Shown here: piece after piece, positions 20,307 to 27,695 of the stretch | Layout: each line of letters begins with the position of its first letter | How positions within the stretch are numbered: the first letter of the stretch is position 1 | Assembly (NCBI GenBank): GCA_003134655.1 | Contig: PLBY01000085.1 | Coordinates: 10,716 to 74,715 of the forward strand | DNA length: 64,000 nt | Origin: Acidobacteriaceae bacterium | GTDB taxonomy: Bacteria; Acidobacteriota; Terriglobia; Terriglobales; Acidobacteriaceae | Direction of reading: 5' to 3' | Translations under genes and position numbers: made by a program | Notes under the pieces: model-generated | What the model was told of the DNA's origin: nothing | The model's database searches: none | Seen by the model: the letters and a program-made list of their open reading frames with translations, nothing else

Positions 20307-20338
20307 TTGACTCTGGAATGCATTCCAGGCTTGATAAT
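20307..20338 (+). promoter_or_regulatory. MerR-type promoter/operator of the regulator gene
   Basis: TTGACT (-35, 20307-20312) and TGATAA or GATAAT (-10, 20332-20338) are separated by 19-20 bases. That spacer is filled by a perfect 16-base palindrome CTGGAATGCATTCCAG (20313-20328). This is the classic MerR arrangement, in which the regulator untwists an over-long spacer. The -10 ends only four to five bases before the ATG at 20343, so the transcript would be leaderless or nearly so. Confidence 0.82.
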
Positions 20339-20342
20339 TCCT

Positions 20343-20834
20343 ATGGTGCAAAGTAGCGGTTCCAAGACCCTTCATTCCGGGGCGCTTGCCAAGGCAACCG
20401 GCCTGAGTCCAGACACACTTCGGCACTATGAAAAGATCGGCGTTCTTCCACGAGCCCCGCGGACAGAGTCTGGCTACCGAGTCTATTCTGCGAGCGCGGT
20501 GGAGAGAGTGCTTGTTGTGCAGAGGGCGCTGCGGATCGGATTCACCCTGGCGGAACTGGCTGAAGTTCTGAAAGCTCGTGATGCCGGAGGCGCGCCATGT
20601 GGCCGCGTGTATCAGCTTGCCCAAGAAAAACTCAAGGGTCTGGATGCAGACATCGAGGCGCTGAAGCTCACAAGACGGTATGTGCGGAAAGTATTGGCAG
20701 ATTGGAAGCAGCGTACTCAGAGTGCGGGTCCGGGGCAGAAATCGCATTTGCTGTATTCGCTGAGTGACGCGGTAAAGATCTCTGGTGCTTCGACAAATCA
20801 GTTTCGGAGGAAGAAGAAACCATGGAAACGATAA
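20343..20834 (+). CDS. MerR-family metal-responsive regulator
   Basis: A 163-residue regulator. The N-terminal winged helix (HSGALAKATGLSPDTLRHYEKIGVLP, then RTESGYRVYS) is followed by a dimerisation coiled coil and a C-terminal tail. A single conserved-position Cys (GAPCGRV) is present; the C-terminal Cys pair of CueR is not obvious, so the inducer is unclear. It has its own MerR-type promoter and overlaps the next gene by 13 bases, so the two are co-transcribed. It is divergent from the CusCBA operon, which it probably co-controls. ATG 20343 is preferred over upstream codons because the promoter lies directly before it. Confidence 0.88.
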   Translation: MVQSSGSKTLHSGALAKATGLSPDTLRHYEKIGVLPRAPRTESGYRVYSASAVERVLVVQRALRIGFTLAELAEVLKARDAGGAPCGRVYQLAQEKLKGLDADIEALKLTRRYVRKVLADWKQRTQSAGPGQKSHLLYSLSDAVKISGASTNQFRRKKKPWKR

Positions 20835-21340
20835 TCGCATTTCTTCTATTCGGCGGGCTGCAATTGGCCGCACAAGACATGCAGTCGTGTCCGATGCACA
20901 AGGAACATATGAAAGAGGCTTCGCAGCATCAGGCCGATGTGGAAAAACACGGTGATGAGGCTATGGGATTTCCTCACGACAAAACCACTCATCATTTCCG
21001 CCTATACTCCGACGGAGGAGCGATTGAAGTAACCGTTAACGAGAGCAAGGATTCCCAAAACCTTCAGGCCATCCGGTCCCATCTGACGCACATCGCCACA
21101 ATGTTCTCCAAGGGGGAATTCTCCATTCCGATGTTCGTCCATGACCAGGTGCCGCCCGGAGTTCCCGTGATGAAAGACAAACACGCCGAGATTTCTTACA
21201 GCTTCGAAGAGTTGCCCGCGGGTGGCAGAGTGCGGATTAAGACAACAAACCCGTATGCACTGAAAGCGATTCATGAGTTCCTTCGTTTTCAGATTGCAGA
21301 CCACCATACCGGAGACACCACCGATATCGCTGCCCTGTAA
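20822..21340 (+). CDS. Secreted Met/His-rich protein, probable copper-linked
   Basis: A 172-residue protein with a short signal peptide (METIIAFLLFGGLQLAA then QD). The mature start is rich in soft-metal ligands (MQSCPMHKEHMKEASQHQADVEKHGDE). The following part (TTHHFRLYSDGGAIEVTVNESKD) is a predicted beta-rich domain found in conserved acidobacterial proteins of unknown function. GGAGGAAG-like bases precede the ATG. Overlap with the MerR gene implies induction by metal. A periplasmic metal scavenger is inferred, not shown. Confidence 0.72.
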   Translation: METIIAFLLFGGLQLAAQDMQSCPMHKEHMKEASQHQADVEKHGDEAMGFPHDKTTHHFRLYSDGGAIEVTVNESKDSQNLQAIRSHLTHIATMFSKGEFSIPMFVHDQVPPGVPVMKDKHAEISYSFEELPAGGRVRIKTTNPYALKAIHEFLRFQIADHHTGDTTDIAAL

Positions 21341-21391
21341 GGCCGCTCTTGGCTCGACCCTAAAGAGGCGAGTTATGCGTGAGGAAACATC

Positions 21392-21967
21392 ATGTCAAAG
21401 AACGGTGGCATCATCGGGGTATCAGATCATGGTGGTTGGGCGGTGCTGGTGACGGCGACACGCGATGGGACGCTGCTCGACCGCCGCCGAGTGGAACTCG
21501 TCGACGACGGCCTGCCGAAGATTCCGCACCACAGCGAAGGCCAGGGCCTCCCGCTCGATCAGGCCGTGGAGTTAGTAGAGCGCGTGCGCCTGTCGGCGGA
21601 GAAGCACGCGGTGTTTGCGTTGGACTCTGTAACTAAGGCGGTGCCGCGTATCCTTGGTATCGCCCTTCGCAAGTGCCCACCGCTTCCACCCACGATTGCC
21701 GAGCGAATCCAGGACTACCGTGCGCAGAACGTTGCCGATTGGGTCATGTACCGCAAGGCCCTGGCCGCCGCGGCCGAGGCACGGGGTTGGCCCATCTACT
21801 GGTACGACGCGAAGAGCGTATTGGGTGCGGCGCGCCAGGCGTTGCGGATAGAGAACCTCGACGCTCACTTCCTCCGACTGCGGCGGGCCGTCGGCCCGCC
21901 CTGGAACCACGATCACAAGCTCGCAATGTCGGCGGCCATCGTCACAGCGAGCGCCGCTGTGGAGTAA
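21392..21967 (+). CDS. Hypothetical protein, possible RNase H-like fold
   Basis: A 191-residue soluble protein with GAGGAAA upstream of the ATG. Unrecognised by name. The N-terminus (IIGVSDHGGWAVLVTATRDGTLLDRRRVEL) looks like the first beta hairpins of an RNase H/actin-like fold. The later FALDSVTKAVPRI, YWYDAKSVLGAA and NHDHKLAMSAAIVTA place acidic and His residues near strand ends. This fold suggestion is inference from pattern only. Its neighbours are unrelated small genes. Confidence 0.6.
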   Translation: MSKNGGIIGVSDHGGWAVLVTATRDGTLLDRRRVELVDDGLPKIPHHSEGQGLPLDQAVELVERVRLSAEKHAVFALDSVTKAVPRILGIALRKCPPLPPTIAERIQDYRAQNVADWVMYRKALAAAAEARGWPIYWYDAKSVLGAARQALRIENLDAHFLRLRRAVGPPWNHDHKLAMSAAIVTASAAVE

Positions 21968-22047
21968 GCATTCGAACCATTACGGAGCTTGACAGGCTCT
22001 TCGTTTCCCCTTGACGGTAAGTAAACAGTCCAAATTACAATCTCGGC

Positions 22048-22611
22048 ATGCCACGGAAAGTTATCCTGGGATTCGGAATCAGCATCGACGGCTATATTGC
22101 GCGCCGGAACGGCGCCATCGATTATCTGGTGATCGACAAAGAAGGCGAAGCGGTGATGGCCGACTTCTTCGCCAAGATCGACACCACCATCATGGGCCGC
22201 AAGACCGCCGCGGCCACGGCGGAAATGCGGGCGGAGATGCGTAAGACTGGCGAGATACCGGAGATGCCCGCCATGTCCACCTACGTATTCTCGCGGCGTT
22301 GGAAGCCGGGGAAACGCGACGGATTCGAAGTGGTCAACGGATCTCTGACCGCCTTCGTGAGAAGGCTAAAACGCCGCAACGGGAAAGACATCTACCTCGG
22401 CGGCGGGGGCCAGTTGTGCCGCAGTTTCCTGCAAGAAGATTTGGTGGACGAAATCTTCCTCGGCCTCGGTCCCATTCTTTTGGGCGATGGCATCCCCGCC
22501 TTCCCGGCCAGGTTTCCCCAGCGCAACTTCAAGTTGATCGAGTGCAAGTCCTACTCGAATGGATCGGTCGGGCTCCGCTACGAGCGGATCCGGACCAAGA
22601 CAAGCCGATAA
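22048..22611 (+). CDS. Dihydrofolate reductase-family (RibD C-terminal-like) protein
   Basis: A 187-residue reductase-like protein. It opens RKVILGFGISIDGYIA, has DTTIMGRKT for the second strand/helix, GKDIYLGGGGQLCRSFL for the NADPH-binding glycine loop, and DEIFLGLGPILLGDGIPAFP near the end. These are the standard landmarks of the RibD_C/YyaP group, which are NADPH-dependent reductases of unclear substrate. Length matches the family. No operon partner is evident. Confidence 0.88.
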   Translation: MPRKVILGFGISIDGYIARRNGAIDYLVIDKEGEAVMADFFAKIDTTIMGRKTAAATAEMRAEMRKTGEIPEMPAMSTYVFSRRWKPGKRDGFEVVNGSLTAFVRRLKRRNGKDIYLGGGGQLCRSFLQEDLVDEIFLGLGPILLGDGIPAFPARFPQRNFKLIECKSYSNGSVGLRYERIRTKTSR

Positions 22612-22631
22612 TCCGGGTTGATGAGACAAGC

Positions 22632-22948
22632 GACGGGTGGCCCATTCAAGCCGTCTTGTGGCTTGAGTGGGGCAGTTCTATCGCTGGACGCATCCCGCTG
22701 CGGTTCGCTGAGCAGCAGATGAACATGCTCCGGCATGACTACGTACCCGTAGACCTGAAGCCTGAAGCTGCGCCGTATCCGCTCCAAGGCTGACTCGAAG
22801 ATTCGGCGGCTTTCGTCGATGGTAAGCAAGCGGAGCCTGCGCTGAGCGACTGAGCGCAGCGAAGGAGTCGAATGGGGCGGTGGAAGCAGCAGAACGTGAC
22901 GAAATGACTCTGCCCGCTGTGATGAGAACGCGTTAGTCCCCATGGCAT
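22632..22948 (-). pseudogene. RAYT (REP-associated tyrosine transposase) relic, interrupted by a REP
   Basis: ATG 22948 starts MPWGLTRSHHSGQSHFVTFCCFHR, the typical N-terminus of IS200-like REP-associated transposases. After about 24 codons a REP-like sequence (22839-22873) shifts the frame. The protein resumes in another frame as RRIFESALERIRR and GYVVMPEHVHLLLSEPQRD, containing the HUH motif (His-Val-His), and then degenerates. The tyrosine-bearing C-terminal half is missing. The relic is flanked by a 19-base inverted repeat (22634-22652 and 23015-23033). Confidence 0.75.
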
Positions 22949-23033
22949 GAGGGCAATCTAGTTGGTCAGCCGGGCCTGTGTCTGTGAGGGATGAACGTCT
23001 CAGGCCAAAAACCGGGCTTGAGTGGCCCACCCG
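22634..23033. repeat. Imperfect inverted repeat flanking the RAYT relic
   Basis: CGGGTGGCCCATTCAAGCC at 22634-22652 and GGCTTGAGTGGCCCACCCG at 23015-23033 are inverted copies matching at 17 of 19 bases. They bracket the transposase relic about 400 bases apart and may mark the ends of a REP-type mobile unit. Confidence 0.6.
22839..22873. repeat. REP-like element inside the RAYT relic
   Basis: GCGCTGAGCGACTGAGCGCA followed by GCGAAGGAGTCGAA is of the GAGCG/CGAAG-GAGTCGAA type that also occurs downstream of the acetyl-CoA synthetase gene. It lies exactly where the transposase reading frame shifts. Confidence 0.6.
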
Positions 23034-23070
23034 CCTGATAGCATCGTGCAAAGTGGGAGGGATAACCGCG

Positions 23071-23562
23071 ATGCCATGTGAAACAAAACTGGAAGCAATT
23101 GCCAGGGATTTGAGGAAGACTGCACGTTATTTTAGAGAAGGATGGAATAACAACGCACTCCAAGCGTTCATTCGGGATGGGGGCTGTTGCGCGTATTGCG
23201 GAAAACTCCTCCTGGATACCTATGGCGTTTCAAAGACGGCTACTGTTGACCATTTGCTGCCGCGGTGCACTTATCCTGAGCGGGGATGGAACGTTGATAA
23301 TTTGGTTCCCGCGTGTGCCACATGCAATTGCATAAAGCTAGACTATGACCCATCTGACAAGGGAGGTAGGGAACTTGAGATTACGCCCGAGGTTCGCCTA
23401 AATCTTGTCCATAAGGCCAAGGCGGAAATCGACAGAATAAGCAAAGCGAGAGTAAGCGAAGATGACGAATACTGGGAGAGAGAGTTTCAGATTGCCAGAC
23501 CTCTCTTTCAAGAAGCCGTAGCGAAGTACCTTAAGTTCAAAGAATGCGCCTCTGCAGTTTAA
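23071..23562 (+). CDS. HNH endonuclease domain protein
   Basis: A 163-residue protein with ATG 23071 behind GGGAGGG. The HNH fold is clear at about 35-90: zinc-binding CAYC, then the first His in TVDHLLPRC, Asn in WNVDNLVPACATC and the second CxxC (CATCNC). It resembles McrA-type/HNH_5 nucleases of phage and restriction systems. The HNH domain is almost the whole protein, with a helical tail. It lies 198 bases before the SEFIR gene on the same strand; co-function in defence is possible but unproved. Confidence 0.82.
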   Translation: MPCETKLEAIARDLRKTARYFREGWNNNALQAFIRDGGCCAYCGKLLLDTYGVSKTATVDHLLPRCTYPERGWNVDNLVPACATCNCIKLDYDPSDKGGRELEITPEVRLNLVHKAKAEIDRISKARVSEDDEYWEREFQIARPLFQEAVAKYLKFKECASAV

Positions 23563-23760
23563 AAGGTCTTTGTCCACGGGCGGGTGATCCCGGCTTGATT
23601 TTACCTAGGCGAAACCACTGTCGGGATGAGACTGGACGTTCCTCTAGCGGATTCTGATATGGAAATTGGGATACCTCCCGTCTGTCCCCAGGTTTTCCCG
23701 CATCGTGTTGAACTGCTTCATCCCCTCAAAAGCGTTGCCTTCGCGCTGTAGACTATTGCG

Positions 23761-25455
23761 ATGCCACTCGATAGTGAGTTCCGACATCACCTGCACGAGC
23801 TTATGATCGAATCGAGCGACAAGCTGCGCGACGAGCTCAATCAACACCAGCGACAACTTATCTGGGAGGCCCAGCAGACACATAATGCGGCGGCCATTCC
23901 AAATGCTTACAGTAAAGCATCGATACACGCCTTCCGCACCAGAGTCAGCGCGACGATCGTCAGTTACTTAGGCGCTCTGGAAACTTTTGGTATCGTTGTT
24001 GATGATTCCGTTGAGCTAGAAATGCTCGCAGCCATCAGCCAACTGACGAGCGCTACGCCGTCCTTGTCGCTACCCCCTGGGCTCAAACCAGTAAATATCT
24101 CTGGTATTCAACGCGCACACAAAATGGAATTAGCGAGGGTCGGAAATTCACTGCGACGGGAAGCCGCAAACCGGCTTCGGGAGCTTAAAATGAAGGCGCG
24201 CCGAACAGCCCCCGCTATAAACAGACCCGCAATGACGCGCACCGAACCATTTACGATTGCCTCTGTCGCAAGAACACTCGGCGACCTGAAGAGACTCCCA
24301 ATTCCAGAGCAGGCCTCACTCCTGCTCAAAAGACTGATACACATCGAGCCTCAGGTGCGCGGGACGGGCGGCTTCAGCAAACATAACCTCACAATGCGTG
24401 GCGATTCTTACGGCCTCGCCACTGGTTTTCCAGACAACGAAAATGAAGCGGTCAGGCACCATTTGCTCGGGGTTCCATGGACACGGCTGGTTAACGACGG
24501 ATTCCTCGTCGATCCGCGCGGTTCCGGATTCTTCGAAGTGTCAGAAGAAGGCATCGCAGCGAACAACGATGAAAACAGACCCGTGCCCGTCCCTGCCCAA
24601 AAGGAGGCAGACGGCATACCTACTGCGTTCGTTTCATATTCCTGGGACAACGCTGACCACAAGCTCTGGGTGCGGCAGCTTGCCGAGAAGCTGCGCTCGC
24701 AAGGGGTGAAAGTCATCCTCGATCAGTGGGAGTTGAACGCTGGAGGAGATCGAACTCACTTCATGGAAAGCAACATCGTCGCCAGCGATTTTGTGATCAT
24801 CGTTTGCACTCCCGCCTACGCGAAAAAGGGGAATAAGCGCGACGGTGGTGTCGGATACGAGGCTATGATTATCACGAGTCAGCTCGCTCAACGAATCCTC
24901 CAGAACAAGTTCATACCCGTTCTGCGATTGGGAGATTTTGATGACTCTGCGGTGCCTGTATGGCTGCAATCAAAGATTGGTGTTGATTTACGCGGTCATC
25001 CCTACGACCAGAAAGAATATGACATTCTTCTTCGGACGCTGCATAGAGCCAACGAGCTGGCTCCTCCGATCGGACCAAAACCGGTGTTCGCACCCAATCC
25101 AGCCGACATAACCGAGAACGCGGTGAGCGCGGTACTTGCCGAAGAAGGCAAGCCGACAACGGCTTCGCTTGCCATGTCGGCAAGCGACGGTAGTGATGAG
25201 CCCGTGCAGAGTCCCATCGCTTATGCGTGGTACGAGATGAAAGGAACCCCCGATCGAATTCAGGCTTACGTTCGGCTCGCGGGGACGAGTGGCGGATTGT
25301 TTACGCTCGAGACTTCAGCCGGAGAAAAGTATCTTGGCCACGAGGCTGAAGTCGCACAGCGTTACTTGCAGTTTGATCGACAGATGCACCAAAAGGGCTA
25401 CGTGCGAATGCAGACCTTTAATGGCTACCGCAATCAAAGCTTTTATTTGCCTTGA
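23761..25455 (+). CDS. SEFIR (TIR-like) domain protein, candidate defence effector
   Basis: A 564-residue cytosolic protein. The SEFIR domain lies at about 285-440: box FVSYSWDNADHKLWV, then VILDQWELNAGGDRTHFME, DFVIIVCTPAYAKK and GVGYEAMIIT. These match bacterial SEFIR proteins, relatives of TIR, some of which are reported as anti-phage NAD-degrading effectors. The N-terminal 280 residues are helical and unrecognised, with a winged-helix-like stretch near 215-265. The C-terminal part (about 475-564, YAWYEMKGTPDRIQAYVRLAG) is beta-rich and may sense a ligand. It has no obvious ribosome site before the ATG. Single-gene defence is the leading reading. Confidence 0.78.
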   Translation: MPLDSEFRHHLHELMIESSDKLRDELNQHQRQLIWEAQQTHNAAAIPNAYSKASIHAFRTRVSATIVSYLGALETFGIVVDDSVELEMLAAISQLTSATPSLSLPPGLKPVNISGIQRAHKMELARVGNSLRREAANRLRELKMKARRTAPAINRPAMTRTEPFTIASVARTLGDLKRLPIPEQASLLLKRLIHIEPQVRGTGGFSKHNLTMRGDSYGLATGFPDNENEAVRHHLLGVPWTRLVNDGFLVDPRGSGFFEVSEEGIAANNDENRPVPVPAQKEADGIPTAFVSYSWDNADHKLWVRQLAEKLRSQGVKVILDQWELNAGGDRTHFMESNIVASDFVIIVCTPAYAKKGNKRDGGVGYEAMIITSQLAQRILQNKFIPVLRLGDFDDSAVPVWLQSKIGVDLRGHPYDQKEYDILLRTLHRANELAPPIGPKPVFAPNPADITENAVSAVLAEEGKPTTASLAMSASDGSDEPVQSPIAYAWYEMKGTPDRIQAYVRLAGTSGGLFTLETSAGEKYLGHEAEVAQRYLQFDRQMHQKGYVRMQTFNGYRNQSFYLP

Positions 25456-25521
25456 CAGAAAACCGGGGACGACAGAAAACCGGGGAAAACCGGGGGGAAA
25501 ACCGAAAACCGGGGATAGACG
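25455..25521. repeat. Tandem GAAAACCGGGG repeats
   Basis: Directly after the SEFIR stop, GAAAACCGGGG-type units (10-17 bases) recur about five times with small length changes, beginning with two copies of GACAGAAAACCGGGG. The array could be a REP-family footprint or a recombination product. No gene overlaps it. Confidence 0.65.
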
Positions 25522-25750
25522 GGACGTTTCACTAGTTTTGTAACACGCTGCCGCGTACCCACGTTTTGCGAAAGGTCCGGCCATCGGCGGCGACGACTCC
25601 GCGTCAGAACTTTTCCACAGCCAAAACCGGATTCTCTGTGACATCCAACCTTGACCCTCGCCAGCAAAAGTGCACAATAGTAGCGTGCGCATTTGCACCG
25701 CAGAATCGTCCGGTCTAAGCTTCGAGCCCAGGGCCGCAAAGCGGTCCAGC

Positions 25751-26016
25751 TAAGTCCTTATTCTGGAATATTTTGCGTGTAAGTCGTTCTTTGACAATAT
25801 TTTGCGAAGCACACTGGCGATCTGCATCGCGCAACTCGCTTGGAATCAGGATTTTGCGGAATCCAGTCTGAAAAAATGTTCCCCTTCAGACGGGCAAATG
25901 CTCCGCTAAGTCCTTATTCTGGAATATTTTGCATATAAGTTCCTTGTTTTGAAGATTTTGCGCGGAACAGCAGGGATCATAAACCCGTAACTCCTTTAAC
26001 TGGAATATTTTACGCC
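25751..26016. repeat. Degenerate 29-bp repeat family (six units)
   Basis: Six related units start at 25751, 25780, 25833, 25907, 25936 and 25988. The core reads TAAGTCCTTATTCTGGAATA followed by TTTTGCG. Units 1-2 and 4-5 are exactly 29 bases apart; units 1 and 4 share 26 identical bases. On the minus strand, units read KIFQNKDL-like. There are no unique spacers of constant length and no cas genes, so this is not a CRISPR array. Function unknown. Confidence 0.75.
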
Positions 26017-26108
26017 GATCGATCAAAAAAAATCCTGCATGCCAGTCGGCGGAGGTTGCAGGTTCCCCCGAGCGCAACTAAATTAGGTGCGGAAGTTTGG
26101 AGCTGAAC

Positions 26109-26555
26109 ATGAAAACGCCCGAACCGGTGGAATCTGCCTCCGCAATCATCGACTCCAGGATCAGGGAGCTTGGGGACTGGCGCGGGGATATGCTCGCGAA
26201 AGTGCGCAAGATCATTCGCGCGGCAGACCCTGAGATCGTCGAAGAGTGGAAGTGGGTCAAGCCGACCTCGCCGGGGACTCCCGTCTTCTCTCACGGCGGC
26301 ATCGTCTGCACGGGAGAGACGCACAAGAGCGTCTTCAAGATGACATTTGCCAAGGGAGCCGCGTTGAAAGACCCGAAACGTCTATTCAACTCCAGCCTCG
26401 ACGGCAATGTCAGGCGCGCCATCGACCTCCACGAAGGCGACAAGATCAATGAGGCGGCCTTGAAGGATCTCATCCGCGCGGCTGTGGCGCTCAATCTCAA
26501 GGGCAAGAACCAAACGAAGCCCAAGCCGAAGCGCCCGCGACCGAGCAGCAGGTAA
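26109..26555 (+). CDS. DUF1801 domain protein
   Basis: A 148-residue soluble protein starting at ATG 26109, with GGAG eight bases upstream. The text DWRGDMLAKVRKIIRAADPEIVEEWKW, followed by GGIVCTGETHKSVFKMTFAKGAALKDP, is the DUF1801/YdhG-like fold, related to frataxin-like domains. The C-terminus is a basic Lys/Pro/Arg tail that may bind nucleic acid. Its 3' end overlaps the convergent VWFA gene by 59 bases. Function is not established for the family. Confidence 0.82.
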   Translation: MKTPEPVESASAIIDSRIRELGDWRGDMLAKVRKIIRAADPEIVEEWKWVKPTSPGTPVFSHGGIVCTGETHKSVFKMTFAKGAALKDPKRLFNSSLDGNVRRAIDLHEGDKINEAALKDLIRAAVALNLKGKNQTKPKPKRPRPSSR

Positions 26556-27618
26556 CGGCATCCCTATTCCGGCCCCCTGCGCCAGCTGATGCGGTCGTGT
26601 CTCCACGTGTGAATCGGGACGGTTGAGGGCGGTACCCGTTGCGGGTTCGCAGCTTGTATTTCTTGAGTTGATCGCCCACGAGCCGCACCGTGATCGCTCG
26701 CCAGCCATTGTTGGCGTTGGGCTTCGGGTAGTAGCTCAGCGAGTAGAGATGTGCCAAATCGTCGCGGACAGACGCGAATGCCCGGTGTTCATCTTTCCAG
26801 TCCTTGGCGAAGTAGGCCTTGCCACCCGTGGCCGCGGTCATGCGATCAAAGACCGCGGTGGATACCGGTTCCAACTTTGCCTTTTGTGTGCTGATCATGT
26901 AGATGGAAACTCCGGCCGACTGGGCAAATTCAGCGACGTCCTCGGGTGGTACCACACTGGAATTGTCCGGCCCGTTCGAGAACACCACCACGACTTTCCT
27001 GCCCGTATTTTGAGCCGCGTCTTTCAGCGTCAGCAGCAGCGCGTTGTAGAGCGCTGCCTCATCTCCTGCCACAGTCGAACGCACGGCCTGCACGACTTGG
27101 GTCCGGTCGGCAGTAAGGGGTGCAACGCGAGACAGATCGCGGCTGTAGGAATAGAGTGCGATCCTGTCCGCGGTTTCGAGCGATCGAATGAACTCGGTGA
27201 TCGCGTCTTGCGCAAACACGAAACCACGGTACATGTAGTTGCTGGTATCAAACAGGACGAACACATTGGCTCCTCTAACCTGCGCATCGAATGTCGACGC
27301 GTCGTCAGAAGACCGGTCAGCGGGGTCACCGGAAGGTGCTGACGAATCCTGTTCCGCCAATTCTCTGAGACTCCGGGCCGGTTCATTGCCCTCCGCAAAG
27401 GTCGCCGTCTTTTCCAAAATTCCATCCTCAGCGATGACAAAATCCTTCGGGCGGAGTCCTGTAATGTACCGTCCATTCTTGTCCGTCACGGCCACGTTGA
27501 GCTGGACCATGTTGACCACAACGTGAAAGTCCGGGCTCTCCTGAGCCTCGATGTCTGGTACATCTCCTAGAACGAACCCCAGCGGAATGAGAATCAGCGG
27601 AAGTAATTTCTTTACCAT
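26497..27618 (-). CDS. Secreted VWFA-domain protein (acidobacterial TIGR03436 type)
   Basis: A 373-residue exported protein from ATG 27618 (signal peptide about 1-25, MVKKLLPLILIPLGFVLG). The N-terminal part (FHVVVNMVQLNVAVTDKNGRYITGL, then KDFVIAEDG) and the VWFA fold (VFVLFDTSNYMYRG, in place of the DxSxS MIDAS motif) match the acidobacterial VWFA-related family. The MIDAS motif reads DTSNY, so metal binding may be impaired. The last 35 residues are unusual (Gly/Ala/Cys-rich) and overlap the convergent gene, suggesting read-through past an older stop. It follows the 1038-residue gene by 77 bases. Confidence 0.85.
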   Translation of the reverse strand: MVKKLLPLILIPLGFVLGDVPDIEAQESPDFHVVVNMVQLNVAVTDKNGRYITGLRPKDFVIAEDGILEKTATFAEGNEPARSLRELAEQDSSAPSGDPADRSSDDASTFDAQVRGANVFVLFDTSNYMYRGFVFAQDAITEFIRSLETADRIALYSYSRDLSRVAPLTADRTQVVQAVRSTVAGDEAALYNALLLTLKDAAQNTGRKVVVVFSNGPDNSSVVPPEDVAEFAQSAGVSIYMISTQKAKLEPVSTAVFDRMTAATGGKAYFAKDWKDEHRAFASVRDDLAHLYSLSYYPKPNANNGWRAITVRLVGDQLKKYKLRTRNGYRPQPSRFTRGDTTASAGAGGRNRDAVTCCSVAGASAWASFGSCP

Positions 27619-27695
27619 AGGTTTCAAGGTTCCTACTCTGCGGCTCGCGTGGGGCCGCTGAATTGCAATACTGGTGCTCGATCGAAACGCACAAC

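Noticed and set aside
25751..26016. Possible CRISPR array
   Set aside because: Units are degenerate, pairs abut without spacers, and intervals between groups vary from 24 to about 45 bases. No cas genes are present in the window.
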